Positions 26,028-34,745 of a stretch of DNA of 64,000 nt are shown here, in pieces. The DNA is from Streptomyces roseus (lineage in GTDB: Bacteria > Actinomycetota > Actinomycetes > Streptomycetales > Streptomycetaceae). The stretch is taken from positions 95,884 through 159,883 of the forward strand of contig NZ_LFML01000122.1 of assembly GCF_001044425.1 (NCBI RefSeq), given 5' to 3'. Under the pieces are notes generated by a model, which worked only from the letters and a program-made list of their open reading frames with translations, was not told the origin of the DNA and made no database searches. The first letter of the stretch is position 1, and every line of letters begins with the position of its first letter. A program made the translations under genes and the position numbers.

Positions 26028-26504
26028 TCAGGCGACGGGCGCGTCCTGGGGGGAGACCCCGAAGGCCTTGACCGCCTGGTAGTAGGTCCAGGCGGTGCTG
26101 TCGCAGGAGCCCTTCTTCACACCCGAGTACGCGGAGCAGACGCGCTTCAGGTCCGCGTAGAGCGCGTCGTCCAGCCGGGCCTTGTTGGCCGGGAACACCC
26201 CCGCGGCCTTGTGGTTGCGGTAACCGAAGTCGTGGCGGGCGCAGGCGGTCTGGAAGGGGAACCCGAAGGGGTTGTCGGGCGAGGAGGAGCAGTAGTCGGT
26301 GGACCAGTCGAACCCGTAGGCCGACCACTTGCCCTGGTTTCCGCGCGCGGCGACCCAGGCGTTGTAACTGGCGGCGCTGGTCTGCGTCCAACCGCTCAGG
26401 ACCTGCGGCTTGTCGGCCGGGACCGCCGCGGATGCGGGAGTGGCGGCGAACAGCACGCCGGCCGCGGCCGCCGATGCGAGGACGGGAACGAGACGACGGC
26501 GCAT
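26028..26504 (-). CDS. secreted phospholipase A2 (prokaryotic group XIV type)
   Basis: A 158-residue secreted lipase precursor. A signal peptide (MRRRLVPVLASAAAAG, cleavage after ATPASA, about residue 26) precedes a mature domain of about 130 residues. The catalytic dyad CARHDFGYRN (His91, Asp92) and the calcium-binding region YGFDWSTDYCS match the Streptomyces violaceoruber PLA2. Four cysteines allow two disulphides. It cleaves the sn-2 ester of phospholipids outside the cell. A GGAGGAATGCC site stands directly before the ATG at 26504 and rules out the longer frame. Confidence 0.93.
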   Translation of the reverse strand: MRRRLVPVLASAAAAGVLFAATPASAAVPADKPQVLSGWTQTSAASYNAWVAARGNQGKWSAYGFDWSTDYCSSSPDNPFGFPFQTACARHDFGYRNHKAAGVFPANKARLDDALYADLKRVCSAYSGVKKGSCDSTAWTYYQAVKAFGVSPQDAPVA

Positions 26505-26782
26505 GGCATTCCTCCAGGACGGGGTGGGGGCCGCCGGGAGGCAACCCGGTACGGCGTCGGATCCCACCGTCGGGGGGCGGACTAGCGCCGCCGCCCAACG
26601 CCGCTATAACGGCGCCCGCCGGGCGCCGGTGGCGGGGTGGGCGGCCGGTAAGGAGTGCGGCGGGCAGGGCGCTTGGAGGACGTGCAGCTCTCAGGTAGCA
26701 CGCGGTGTCAGACTTCCGGCAGAGAAGAGGCTCGTCCTGCGGAGGGACGCGCACGAGGGCGCGGGCAGCCGAGACTGATCAC

Positions 26783-27313
26783 ATGAAACGCCGTCCCCTC
26801 GCCATCGCCGCCGTCACCGTGGGAGTCGTCGCCGCCGCCGCGCTCGCGCTGCCCAACCTCCCGCCCAACCCCTTGACCGACTCCATCAACGACAAGGTCT
26901 TCGAGGAGAAGAGCAAGCACTTCGCGACCGCCGCCGACGCGCCCGCGCCCACCCGCGGCAACGCGGCCTTCGCGCTGCCGTCCTGGGTGCCCAAGGACGC
27001 CACGGACATACGCATACGCACGCGCGCGCAGGACGAGGCCCGGCTGATCCGCTTCACGCTCGGGACGACCCCGCTGGACGGGCCGCAGTGCACGGCCGGC
27101 ACGCCGAAGGACATGGGCGGGCGGCGGCTGAACGCCAAGTGGTGGCCGAACGGGACCCGGGCGGAGGAGCGGCCCGAATGCCGGGACGTCCACCAGTACC
27201 AGGTGGCGGTGCGCGGCAAGCGCGTCTACGCCTGGACCGACGGCACCCCGTCGCCGGGCTCCCGGCCCCAGGACAACCCCCCGGCCACGGCCCGGGCCGG
27301 CAGCCAGGGCTAG
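26783..27313 (+). CDS. small exported or membrane-anchored protein of unknown function
   Basis: A 176-residue protein. A short basic N-terminus (MKRRP) and a hydrophobic segment (LAIAAVTVGVVAAAALALP) suggest export or a single anchor. The outside part contains FALPSWVPKDATDIRIRTR and later PQCTAGTP and RPECRDVHQYQ with two cysteines that may pair. I recognise no enzymatic motif. ATG 26783 is taken as the start because it places the basic residues just before the hydrophobic stretch; an upstream ATG-like start at 26705 adds an unlikely Arg/Ser-rich piece. No partner gene is evident. Confidence 0.75.
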   Translation: MKRRPLAIAAVTVGVVAAAALALPNLPPNPLTDSINDKVFEEKSKHFATAADAPAPTRGNAAFALPSWVPKDATDIRIRTRAQDEARLIRFTLGTTPLDGPQCTAGTPKDMGGRRLNAKWWPNGTRAEERPECRDVHQYQVAVRGKRVYAWTDGTPSPGSRPQDNPPATARAGSQG

Positions 27314-27352
27314 GCCGCCCGTCCGGACCACAACGGACCACAAAGGACCGGA

Positions 27353-27377
27353 CCGCACCGCACCGCACCGCACCGCA
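27353..27377. repeat. five tandem copies of CCGCA
   Basis: Five perfect copies of the 5-base unit CCGCA, within a stretch also rich in GGACCACAA and GGATC repeats. It lies 53 bases before the start of the phosphopantetheinyl transferase gene. The unit is not a multiple of three and lies outside coding sequence; length changes could alter promoter spacing. Confidence 0.9.
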
Positions 27378-27430
27378 ACTGACCGGGCCGGCCGGACCGG
27401 ATCGGATCGGCGCTCGTCTAGGCTCAACGG

Positions 27431-28129
27431 GTGAGTACGTACGTGAACCGACTCGGCGAAGACCTCCCCCGGATCGGCGCGGCCCCGGCGGGGAACGCCG
27501 TGGCGGTGTGGTCCCTGGACACCACCCTCGACGCGGTCGGCGGCCACCGGATCGACGAGGCACCGGCGATCCTGGACGCGGGCGAACGGGAGCGGGCCGC
27601 CCTGATGGTGCGGGCCGGGGACCGGCACCGGTACCTCGCCTCCCACGTGGGACTGCGCGTGCTGCTCGGCGGCTACCTCGGGCAGGCCCCACAGGACGTC
27701 GTCCTGGTCCGGGAGGACTGTCCGTGCTGCGACGGCCCGCACGGGCGGCCGGCGGTGGCGGGCGGAGAGGTGCACTTCTCGCTCTCGCACAGCGGGGACC
27801 TGGCGTACCTCGCGTTCGCGGCGGCACCGGTCGGGGTCGACGTGGAGGCGCTCCCGAGCGCGGCCGCCGTGGAGGACGTACTGACCACCCTGCATCCGGC
27901 CGAGACGGCGGAGCTCTCCGCGCTGCCCGCGGCCGAGCGGGCGGAGGCGCTGAGCCGCGTGTGGTCGCGCAAGGAGGCCTACTTCAAGGGCACGGGCACC
28001 GGCCTGGCCCTGGGCGTGGCCGAGCCCTACGTGGGCGCGGGCGCCACCCCGTCCCCGGTCCCCGGCTGGCACCTCACCGACCTCTCCGCTCCCCCGGGGT
28101 ACGCGGCGGCCCTGGCCCTGCGCGCGTAA
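27431..28129 (+). CDS. 4'-phosphopantetheinyl transferase (Sfp type)
   Basis: A 232-residue enzyme that moves phosphopantetheine from CoA onto carrier proteins of polyketide, peptide or fatty acid synthases. The two family blocks are present: GVDVEAL (magnesium-binding) and WSRKEAYFKG, with HFSLSHSGDLAYLAF in between binding the CoA 3'-phosphate. Length and motifs match Sfp/Gsp-type enzymes. GTG 27431 is the start. No carrier-protein gene lies nearby, so it likely serves genes elsewhere on the chromosome. Confidence 0.92.
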   Translation: MSTYVNRLGEDLPRIGAAPAGNAVAVWSLDTTLDAVGGHRIDEAPAILDAGERERAALMVRAGDRHRYLASHVGLRVLLGGYLGQAPQDVVLVREDCPCCDGPHGRPAVAGGEVHFSLSHSGDLAYLAFAAAPVGVDVEALPSAAAVEDVLTTLHPAETAELSALPAAERAEALSRVWSRKEAYFKGTGTGLALGVAEPYVGAGATPSPVPGWHLTDLSAPPGYAAALALRA

Positions 28130-28244
28130 CGGCCCCGCACCGCGGCGCGCGCTCCCTCGGGGCGCCCCCGCGGCGCGCCCGCCCCCGCCACGCCGGACCG
28201 AAATCAAGCTGTCCGCTCGACGCCCGGCGCCTATCGTGACGGCC

Positions 28245-28658
28245 ATGGACATCCGCCCCGCCCGTACCGTCGCCGAACTCCAGGCCGCGGAGGGGCTCTT
28301 CGACGGCCCCGCCCGACTGGACTGGTCCGAGCGCTTCCTCACCGCGCCGGGACACCTGATGCTCATCGCCTACGTCGACGAGATCCCCGCCGGCATGGTG
28401 TCCGGGGTCGAGATGAGCCACCCCGACAAGGGCACGGAGATGTGCCTGTACGAGCTCAGCGTCGACGAGGGCTACCGGCGGCGCGGCATCGGCCGCGCGC
28501 TGACCGAGGCCCTCGCCACCGAGGCCAAGGCGCGCGGCTGCTACGGCATGTGGGTGGGGGTCGACACCGACAACGAGGCCGCCCTGGCCACGTACGCCGC
28601 CGCCGGCTCCCGCGACGAGGGCGTCTTTGCGATGCGCGGCTGGCCCCTCTCCGGCTGA
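28245..28658 (+). CDS. GNAT acetyltransferase, AAC(3)-I-like
   Basis: A 137-residue single-domain GNAT enzyme. CLYELSVDEGYRRRGIG contains the acetyl-CoA loop (RRxGxG/A type), followed by ALTEALATEAKARGCYGMWV. Overall pattern (YVDEIPAGMVSG, the final MRGW) resembles the aminoglycoside 3-N-acetyltransferase I group, but many chromosomal relatives have other or unknown substrates, so no resistance role should be claimed. Start ATG 28245 is used; GTG 28236 is an alternative adding three residues. Confidence 0.85.
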   Translation: MDIRPARTVAELQAAEGLFDGPARLDWSERFLTAPGHLMLIAYVDEIPAGMVSGVEMSHPDKGTEMCLYELSVDEGYRRRGIGRALTEALATEAKARGCYGMWVGVDTDNEAALATYAAAGSRDEGVFAMRGWPLSG

Positions 28659-28770
28659 CGCCCGCCTTCCCGATCGGACCGGGGACCGGACACCCGTTCG
28701 GCGGCGTGTCCTGGGGCCAGTCGGCGCACCCTCCGCGCGGGCGGGGTGCGGCTCGCCGAGCATCGGGCGC

Positions 28771-30033
28771 ATGACCGCATTCACTGCGCTGCTCCCGGCC
28801 GCCGCCCTGCTGGCGGCTGCCACCGCCCTGCCGCCGCACCCCGCACCCGCCGCCGACACCCCGGCCTCCGCCCCGCCCGCTTCCTCGGTAGCCGCCTCCG
28901 CCGCCACCGCCCCGTACGTCGTCGTCCTGAAGGACACCACCTCCCGCGCCCCGACCCGCGCCGTGGCCGCCGAGGCCGCGGCCTCCGGCGACCGGGTCGG
29001 GGAGGTCTACGACACCGTCCTCAGCGGCTTCGCCGTCCGGACCACCGCCGCCCGCGCCGCAGTTCTGGCCGCCGACCCCCGGGTGGCCTCGGTGGAACCG
29101 GACGCCGAGTTCCGGATCAGCGACGCGCAGAGCCCGGCGCCGTGGCCCCTGGACCGGATCGACCAGTCCGAGCTCCCCCTCGACGGCTCGTACACGTACG
29201 CCACCACCGCGCGGGGCGTCACCGCCTACGTCGTGGACACCGGGATCAACACCGGCCACCAGGAGTTCGGGGGCCGGGCCCGCCTCGGCTACAACGGGGT
29301 GTTCCTGGAGACCTCCGGCGACTGCAACGGCCACGGCACGCACGTCGCGGGGACCCTGGGCGGGGCGACGTACGGGGTGGCGAAGGGGGTCTCCCTGGTC
29401 GGGGTCAAGGTCGCCAACTGCAAGGGGTCGGGGTCGCTGACTTCCATCCTGGGCGGTCTGGAGTGGATGGTGAAGGACGCCGTCAAGGCCCCCGGCACCC
29501 CCGCGGTCGCCAACATGAGCATGGGCGGCACCCGCAGCCGCGCCCTCGACGCGGCGGTGACCCGGGCGGTCGCCGCCGGGATCACCTTCACCGTCGCCGC
29601 CGGGAACTCCGCCGGCAACGCCTGCACCGGTTCCCCCGCCGCCGCCCCCACGGCGCTCACGATCGGCGCCGCCGACGCCGCCGACCGCTGGGCCCCGTTC
29701 TCCAGCTACGGCAGCTGCGTGGACCTCGTGGCGCCGGGCGTGGCCGTCACCTCGGCCTGGAAGGGCTCGGCGACCACCCTCGCCCGCGCCTCCGGGACCT
29801 CCATGGCGGCCCCGCACGCGGCGGGCGTCGCCGCGCTGATCCTGGCGGAGGGCATCGCGGCGGGCGGCGGGGCGCGGACCCCCGCCGAGGTCTCCGCCGT
29901 GCTGGTGCGCGACGCCGTACGGGACCGCCTCACCGGAGTCCCGGCCGGCACGGTGAACCTCCTGCTCCACCACCAGCCGGCCGCGGCCCCGGCCCCGGCC
30001 CCGGCGGCGTCCGCGGGATCGGACACCCCGTAG
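28771..30033 (+). CDS. secreted subtilisin-like serine protease (S8)
   Basis: A 420-residue preproenzyme: export signal (about 1-28), an inhibitor I9-like propeptide (YVVVLKDTT to RVASVEPDAEF, about 49-115) and a subtilase domain of the proteinase K type. The triad is complete: Asp in VVDTGINTGH, His in NGHGTHVAGT and Ser in GTSMAAPHA. Paired cysteines (in GDCNGHG and ANCKGSG; in NACTGS and GSCVD) fit the secreted actinobacterial form. The C-terminus is a short Ala/Pro tail with no wall anchor. It probably degrades protein outside the cell. Confidence 0.94.
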   Translation: MTAFTALLPAAALLAAATALPPHPAPAADTPASAPPASSVAASAATAPYVVVLKDTTSRAPTRAVAAEAAASGDRVGEVYDTVLSGFAVRTTAARAAVLAADPRVASVEPDAEFRISDAQSPAPWPLDRIDQSELPLDGSYTYATTARGVTAYVVDTGINTGHQEFGGRARLGYNGVFLETSGDCNGHGTHVAGTLGGATYGVAKGVSLVGVKVANCKGSGSLTSILGGLEWMVKDAVKAPGTPAVANMSMGGTRSRALDAAVTRAVAAGITFTVAAGNSAGNACTGSPAAAPTALTIGAADAADRWAPFSSYGSCVDLVAPGVAVTSAWKGSATTLARASGTSMAAPHAAGVAALILAEGIAAGGGARTPAEVSAVLVRDAVRDRLTGVPAGTVNLLLHHQPAAAPAPAPAASAGSDTP

Positions 30034-30396
30034 CGGGTATCTCGTCGATCAGGCCGGTCCGGCCGACGGGCCTGACCGGCGGAGGCCCACAGCCGACACG
30101 ATCGGCCGGCGGCCCTGGCCGGCGTGATCCGTAACGTCCCACCCGCCCGGCTCGGCGTACCGGTTGCGCACCAGGTCGAAGCCCGCCCGGCCCCCGCCCG
30201 CATCCCATCCATCCCACCCGCCCCGCACCCCTGACGACCCGGCCTGATGGGACATCAATGTGTGTGTGCTTCGGGCGAAAGCAAGCCATTGACTTCTCAT
30301 CACCGCGACGCGTCAATGTCGGCCACCGCACCGGCTCGTCCTCCCCCACACAGCGGGTGGGGGGAGGGGTTCGTCTGACGAAGGAGTCGCGACCCA
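30034..30396. other. 363-base intergenic region before the WxL-like gene
   Basis: No gene is supported. The first 200 bases are G/C-rich with no clear signal. From about 30250 the sequence becomes A/T-richer and shows an inverted repeat (30287-30318) and then a G/C hairpin (30340-30367) just before the ribosome site AAGGAG (30381-30386), which looks like a promoter plus structured leader for the gene starting at 30397. Confidence 0.5.
30287..30318. promoter_or_regulatory. inverted repeat CATTGAC-N18-GTCAATG in probable promoter
   Basis: Two perfect 7-base arms, CATTGAC (30287-30293) and GTCAATG (30312-30318), 18 bases apart. The left arm includes TTGACT, a -35-like sequence. The arrangement could be an operator spanning the promoter of the WxL-like gene, 79 bases upstream of its GTG. 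No clear -10 hexamer is seen, so confidence is low. Confidence 0.35.
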
Positions 30397-31689
30397 GTGA
30401 GTACAACGTTCCGACGAAGAATCCTGGCCGGGGCCGGCGCCCTGTCCCTCGCGCTGACGGGCGGCGTGGTGGGCCTGACCGGCACCGCACAGGCGGCGAC
30501 CGTGACCACCCCCGTCTTCGAGAACTGCGACGCCCCGGCGCCGCAGCCCGACGGTTCGGGCAACCAGAACTACACGATCACGGTGCCCGGCACGGCCAAG
30601 GCCGGCGACGTCGTACCGATCACGATCGACCCGGGTGCGAGCCCCCTGATCCCCGGCTTCTCCGTCACGACGGTGAACACCACCAAGATCACCCTCAAGG
30701 TGGGCACGACCACCCAGGTCGTCACCAGCCCGCCCGAGACCGTCAGCGTCGTCGCCGGAACCCCCCTCGACCCGAAGTCGTTCTCGGGGACCATCAGGAT
30801 CCCGGACGGCACCGAGGGCACCACCGTCGACGTCAAGCTCGACCTGGCCGTCACCGACGCGGACCTCAGCGGTTCCGTCTTCACCACGACCTGCACCCCG
30901 GCGCCCCGCCCGAGCGCCACCCTGGGCTCGGTCGCCGTCGAGGCCCTGCCCAAGGACCCGGTCACCACCAAGCTGACGCCCAACAGCGGCAAGGCCGGTA
31001 CGGCCGTCACCGTGAGCGGCGCCAACTTCCCGGCAGGCCCCGTCACCTGCTCCGCCCTGCTCGCGGGCGCGGCGACCGGTGACACCGGGACCGGCACGGC
31101 GGACGCGAGCGGCGCCGCCACCTGCAACCTCACGGTCACCAAGAAGGCCGACGCCATAAAGATCGACGGCTCGGTCACCCCGTACAAGTCGTTCGTGTAC
31201 CTGGAGGACCAGGCGGGCGTGAAGAACCCGGTCGACATCGAGGTCCTCCCCGGCCCGCTGGCGCTCGGCCCGAAGGACGGCCAGCCGGCCGTCGCCTTCC
31301 CCTCGGTCACCATCAACGGCAAGGCCCAGTCCGTGGTCGGCGTGTTCAACGCCGCGACCGTCCAGGACTTCCGCGGCGGCACCCTCGGCTGGGACGTGAC
31401 GGCGACCCGTACGCCCTTCCTGAACCAGACGACCGGCCACTCGATGGCCAAGGCGCAGATCGGCATCCAGCCGTCCTGCACGGTGACCAACCCGGACAGC
31501 CCGAGCACCTGCACCGCGGGCACGCCCGGCGCGATCTCCGAGACCCCGCTGAAGGTGGCCTCGCAGGCGGCCGGCGGGGACGAGCTGACCGGCGGTGAGT
31601 TCGCCGTCGGCGGCGCCGGGATGATCCAGCTCCCGCCGTTCATGTTCGCGGACACCTACCAGACGGTGGTCACCTTCTCGATCGCCTGA
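30397..31689 (+). CDS. secreted protein with WxL-like C-terminal domain
   Basis: A 430-residue secreted protein. A signal peptide (MSTTFRRRILAGAGALSLAL, cleavage after GTAQA, about residue 33) precedes beta-rich domains: about 35-165, then a bacterial-Ig or neocarzinostatin-like repeat (LTPNSGKAGTAVTVSG), then a C-terminal domain with GGTLGWDVTATRTPF and the ending TYQTVVTFSIA. The last two resemble the W-x-L/V motifs and closing strand of WxL domains, which bind peptidoglycan non-covalently in Firmicutes. The next gene encodes a WxLIP-type protein, the usual partner of WxL proteins, which supports the reading. GTG start with AAGGAG ten bases before it. Confidence 0.72.
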   Translation: MSTTFRRRILAGAGALSLALTGGVVGLTGTAQAATVTTPVFENCDAPAPQPDGSGNQNYTITVPGTAKAGDVVPITIDPGASPLIPGFSVTTVNTTKITLKVGTTTQVVTSPPETVSVVAGTPLDPKSFSGTIRIPDGTEGTTVDVKLDLAVTDADLSGSVFTTTCTPAPRPSATLGSVAVEALPKDPVTTKLTPNSGKAGTAVTVSGANFPAGPVTCSALLAGAATGDTGTGTADASGAATCNLTVTKKADAIKIDGSVTPYKSFVYLEDQAGVKNPVDIEVLPGPLALGPKDGQPAVAFPSVTINGKAQSVVGVFNAATVQDFRGGTLGWDVTATRTPFLNQTTGHSMAKAQIGIQPSCTVTNPDSPSTCTAGTPGAISETPLKVASQAAGGDELTGGEFAVGGAGMIQLPPFMFADTYQTVVTFSIA

Positions 31690-31837
31690 CCGGGCAAGAA
31701 CCACCTGACCGGCCAGGTAGCACCTGACCGGCAGGAACCGCCTGACCCCGCAGGAACAGCGCACCCAGGGTGGTGCGGCGCCCCGGCGCCGCACCACCCC
31801 TTCGCCTTCCGCCCCCGCGCCGACTGGAGAACCGCCC

Positions 31838-32878
31838 ATGCGTCCCCGCCCCCGCATCGCTCCGTACGGTCCGCTCCTCGCCCTGTTGCTGCTGGTCGCG
31901 GGCCTGCTCCTGGGGCCGGCCACGCGGGCGACGGCCGCGGACAACGGCACCTGGGGGGTGTTCCCGACGCCCCCGGCCGGCGCCGCGATGACCGATCGCG
32001 CGTACTTCTTCCACCAGGGCGCGGCCGGGACCACGGTCAGCGACAGCGTGACCGTCCTGAACTCCTCGGACAGGGAGCTGACCTTCCAGGTCTTCGCCAC
32101 CGACGCCGTCAACACCCCGGCCGGCGGCGCCTTCGCGCTGTTGCCGGTGGAACAGAAGCCCAAGGACGTGGGCGCGTGGATCGCGCTGGCGCCCGAGGCG
32201 GCCACCACCGTCACCGTGCCGCCCAAGAGCCGCAAGGACATCCCGTTCACGGTGAGGGTCCCCGTGGACGCGACGCCCGGCGACCACGTCGGCGGGATCG
32301 TCGCCCTCAACACCGCCGTGGAGGGCGTCCGGCAGGAGGGCAAGGTCCAGGTCGGGGTGAAACGGCAGGTCGGCTCGCGGCTGTACTTCCGGGTGCCGGG
32401 ACCCGTGACTCCGGGGCTGAGCGTGGAGGACGTCGAGGTCAGCCGCTCCGCGCCGCTGCTGCCGTGGGTCGGGACCGCCCGCGCCACGGTCTCGTACGCG
32501 CTGGTCAACCGGGGCAACGTGGTCGTCGAGCCCAAGGTGGCGGTGTCCGCCGAGGGCTTGTTCGGCCGTACGGTGCTGGACCGGCCGGCCCGCGAGCTGA
32601 AGCTGGTGCTGCTGCCCGGTCAGCGGATCGAGCTGACCGAACCCTGGGCGGACGCACCCCAGTCGGACCGGGTGACCGTGAGGGTCTCGGCCGGGGCGAC
32701 GGCCTACCCGGACCTCGCGTCGGCGTCGGAGGCGGAGTTCATCGCCGTGCCGTGGCCGGCCTTCGGCGCGCTGCTGGTACTGGCGGGCGCCGCGCTCACC
32801 TTCCTGATCCTGCGGCGTCGCCGCCGCGCCCCCTCGCAACCGTACGAGCCCGCCCAGGACTTGGCCCCCACCCGTTGA
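31838..32878 (+). CDS. WxL-interacting-type membrane protein (DUF916, peptidoglycan-binding domain)
   Basis: A 346-residue protein: signal peptide (LLALLLLVAGLLLG, cleavage after ATRATA), a DUF916/WxLIP-type beta-sandwich (about 40-180, with FHQGAAGTTVSDSVTVLNSS and VPPKSRKDIPFTVRVP), a second beta domain (about 190-300), a C-terminal membrane helix (FGALLVLAGAALTFLIL) and a basic RRRRR tail. In Firmicutes such proteins tie WxL proteins to the wall and the membrane. It follows the WxL-like gene by 148 bases on the same strand. The pair is therefore likely a surface complex. Confidence 0.8.
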   Translation: MRPRPRIAPYGPLLALLLLVAGLLLGPATRATAADNGTWGVFPTPPAGAAMTDRAYFFHQGAAGTTVSDSVTVLNSSDRELTFQVFATDAVNTPAGGAFALLPVEQKPKDVGAWIALAPEAATTVTVPPKSRKDIPFTVRVPVDATPGDHVGGIVALNTAVEGVRQEGKVQVGVKRQVGSRLYFRVPGPVTPGLSVEDVEVSRSAPLLPWVGTARATVSYALVNRGNVVVEPKVAVSAEGLFGRTVLDRPARELKLVLLPGQRIELTEPWADAPQSDRVTVRVSAGATAYPDLASASEAEFIAVPWPAFGALLVLAGAALTFLILRRRRRAPSQPYEPAQDLAPTR

Positions 32879-32894
32879 CGGGCGAGGGTGTCCG

Positions 32895-33154
32895 TTGACC
32901 CTGGACCTCACCGTGGACAGGAACGTGGTCACGGGGTCGTGGGTGGAGCAGACCGCGAGCGATGGCTACTACAACGGCGCCCGCTACCACGGGGCCGTTC
33001 AGCTCCTGGTCGAGCCGACCGGCCGACGCATCGCCGGCAAGTGGTCGGATTCGGGAAGGACTTCGACGTGAACACCGGGCCGTGGGAATTGCGGCTGGTG
33101 GACGAGTCCACGTCGAAGGCGGTCTTGGAGCAGTACAGCCGCGCCCCCGAGTAG
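32895..33154 (+). pseudogene. remnant of an HTH regulator C-terminal domain, frameshifted
   Basis: Two frames together give one recognisable domain. Frame A reads NVVTGSWVEQTASDGYY and HGAVQLLVEPTGRRIAGKW, then shifts; frame B continues VGFGKDFDVNTGPWELRL to SRAPE at the stop 33152-33154. Streptomyces XRE-type regulators carry this domain as a continuous C-terminal half. The break lies at AAGTGG-TCGG near 33043; one missing G would restore GKWVGFGKDF. The N-terminal DNA-binding part is absent: frame A runs straight back into the end of the DUF916 gene. This is therefore a decaying fragment, or a sequencing error in an already truncated copy. Confidence 0.75.
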
Positions 33155-33165
33155 CCCGGGACGGC

Positions 33166-33202
33166 AGGAACCCCCGGCCGGTGAGGGTGGGCCGGGGGTC
33201 CT
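33166..33202. terminator. strong hairpin between convergent units
   Basis: AGGAACCCCCGGCC (33166-33179) pairs with GGCCGGGGGTCCT (33190-33202), with one bulged base. It lies between the regulator remnant (+) and mmsA (-) and can end transcription from both sides. Confidence 0.75.
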
Positions 33203-33232
33203 GTGTTTGGGGCGCCTGTCAGGCGTCAGGCA

Positions 33233-34732
<1,500 letters not shown>

Positions 34733-34745
34733 GCCTATTGCTCCT

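Noticed and set aside
27353..27377. CCGCA repeats as a CRISPR-like array
   Set aside because: Units are five bases, contiguous and without spacers; no cas genes are present.
28245..28658. aminoglycoside resistance gene
   Set aside because: Resemblance to AAC(3)-I is only at family level; chromosomal GNAT proteins of this kind have many substrates.
32888..33154. intact 88-residue protein from an upstream start
   Set aside because: Its first half is out-of-frame sequence; the true domain is split between two frames.
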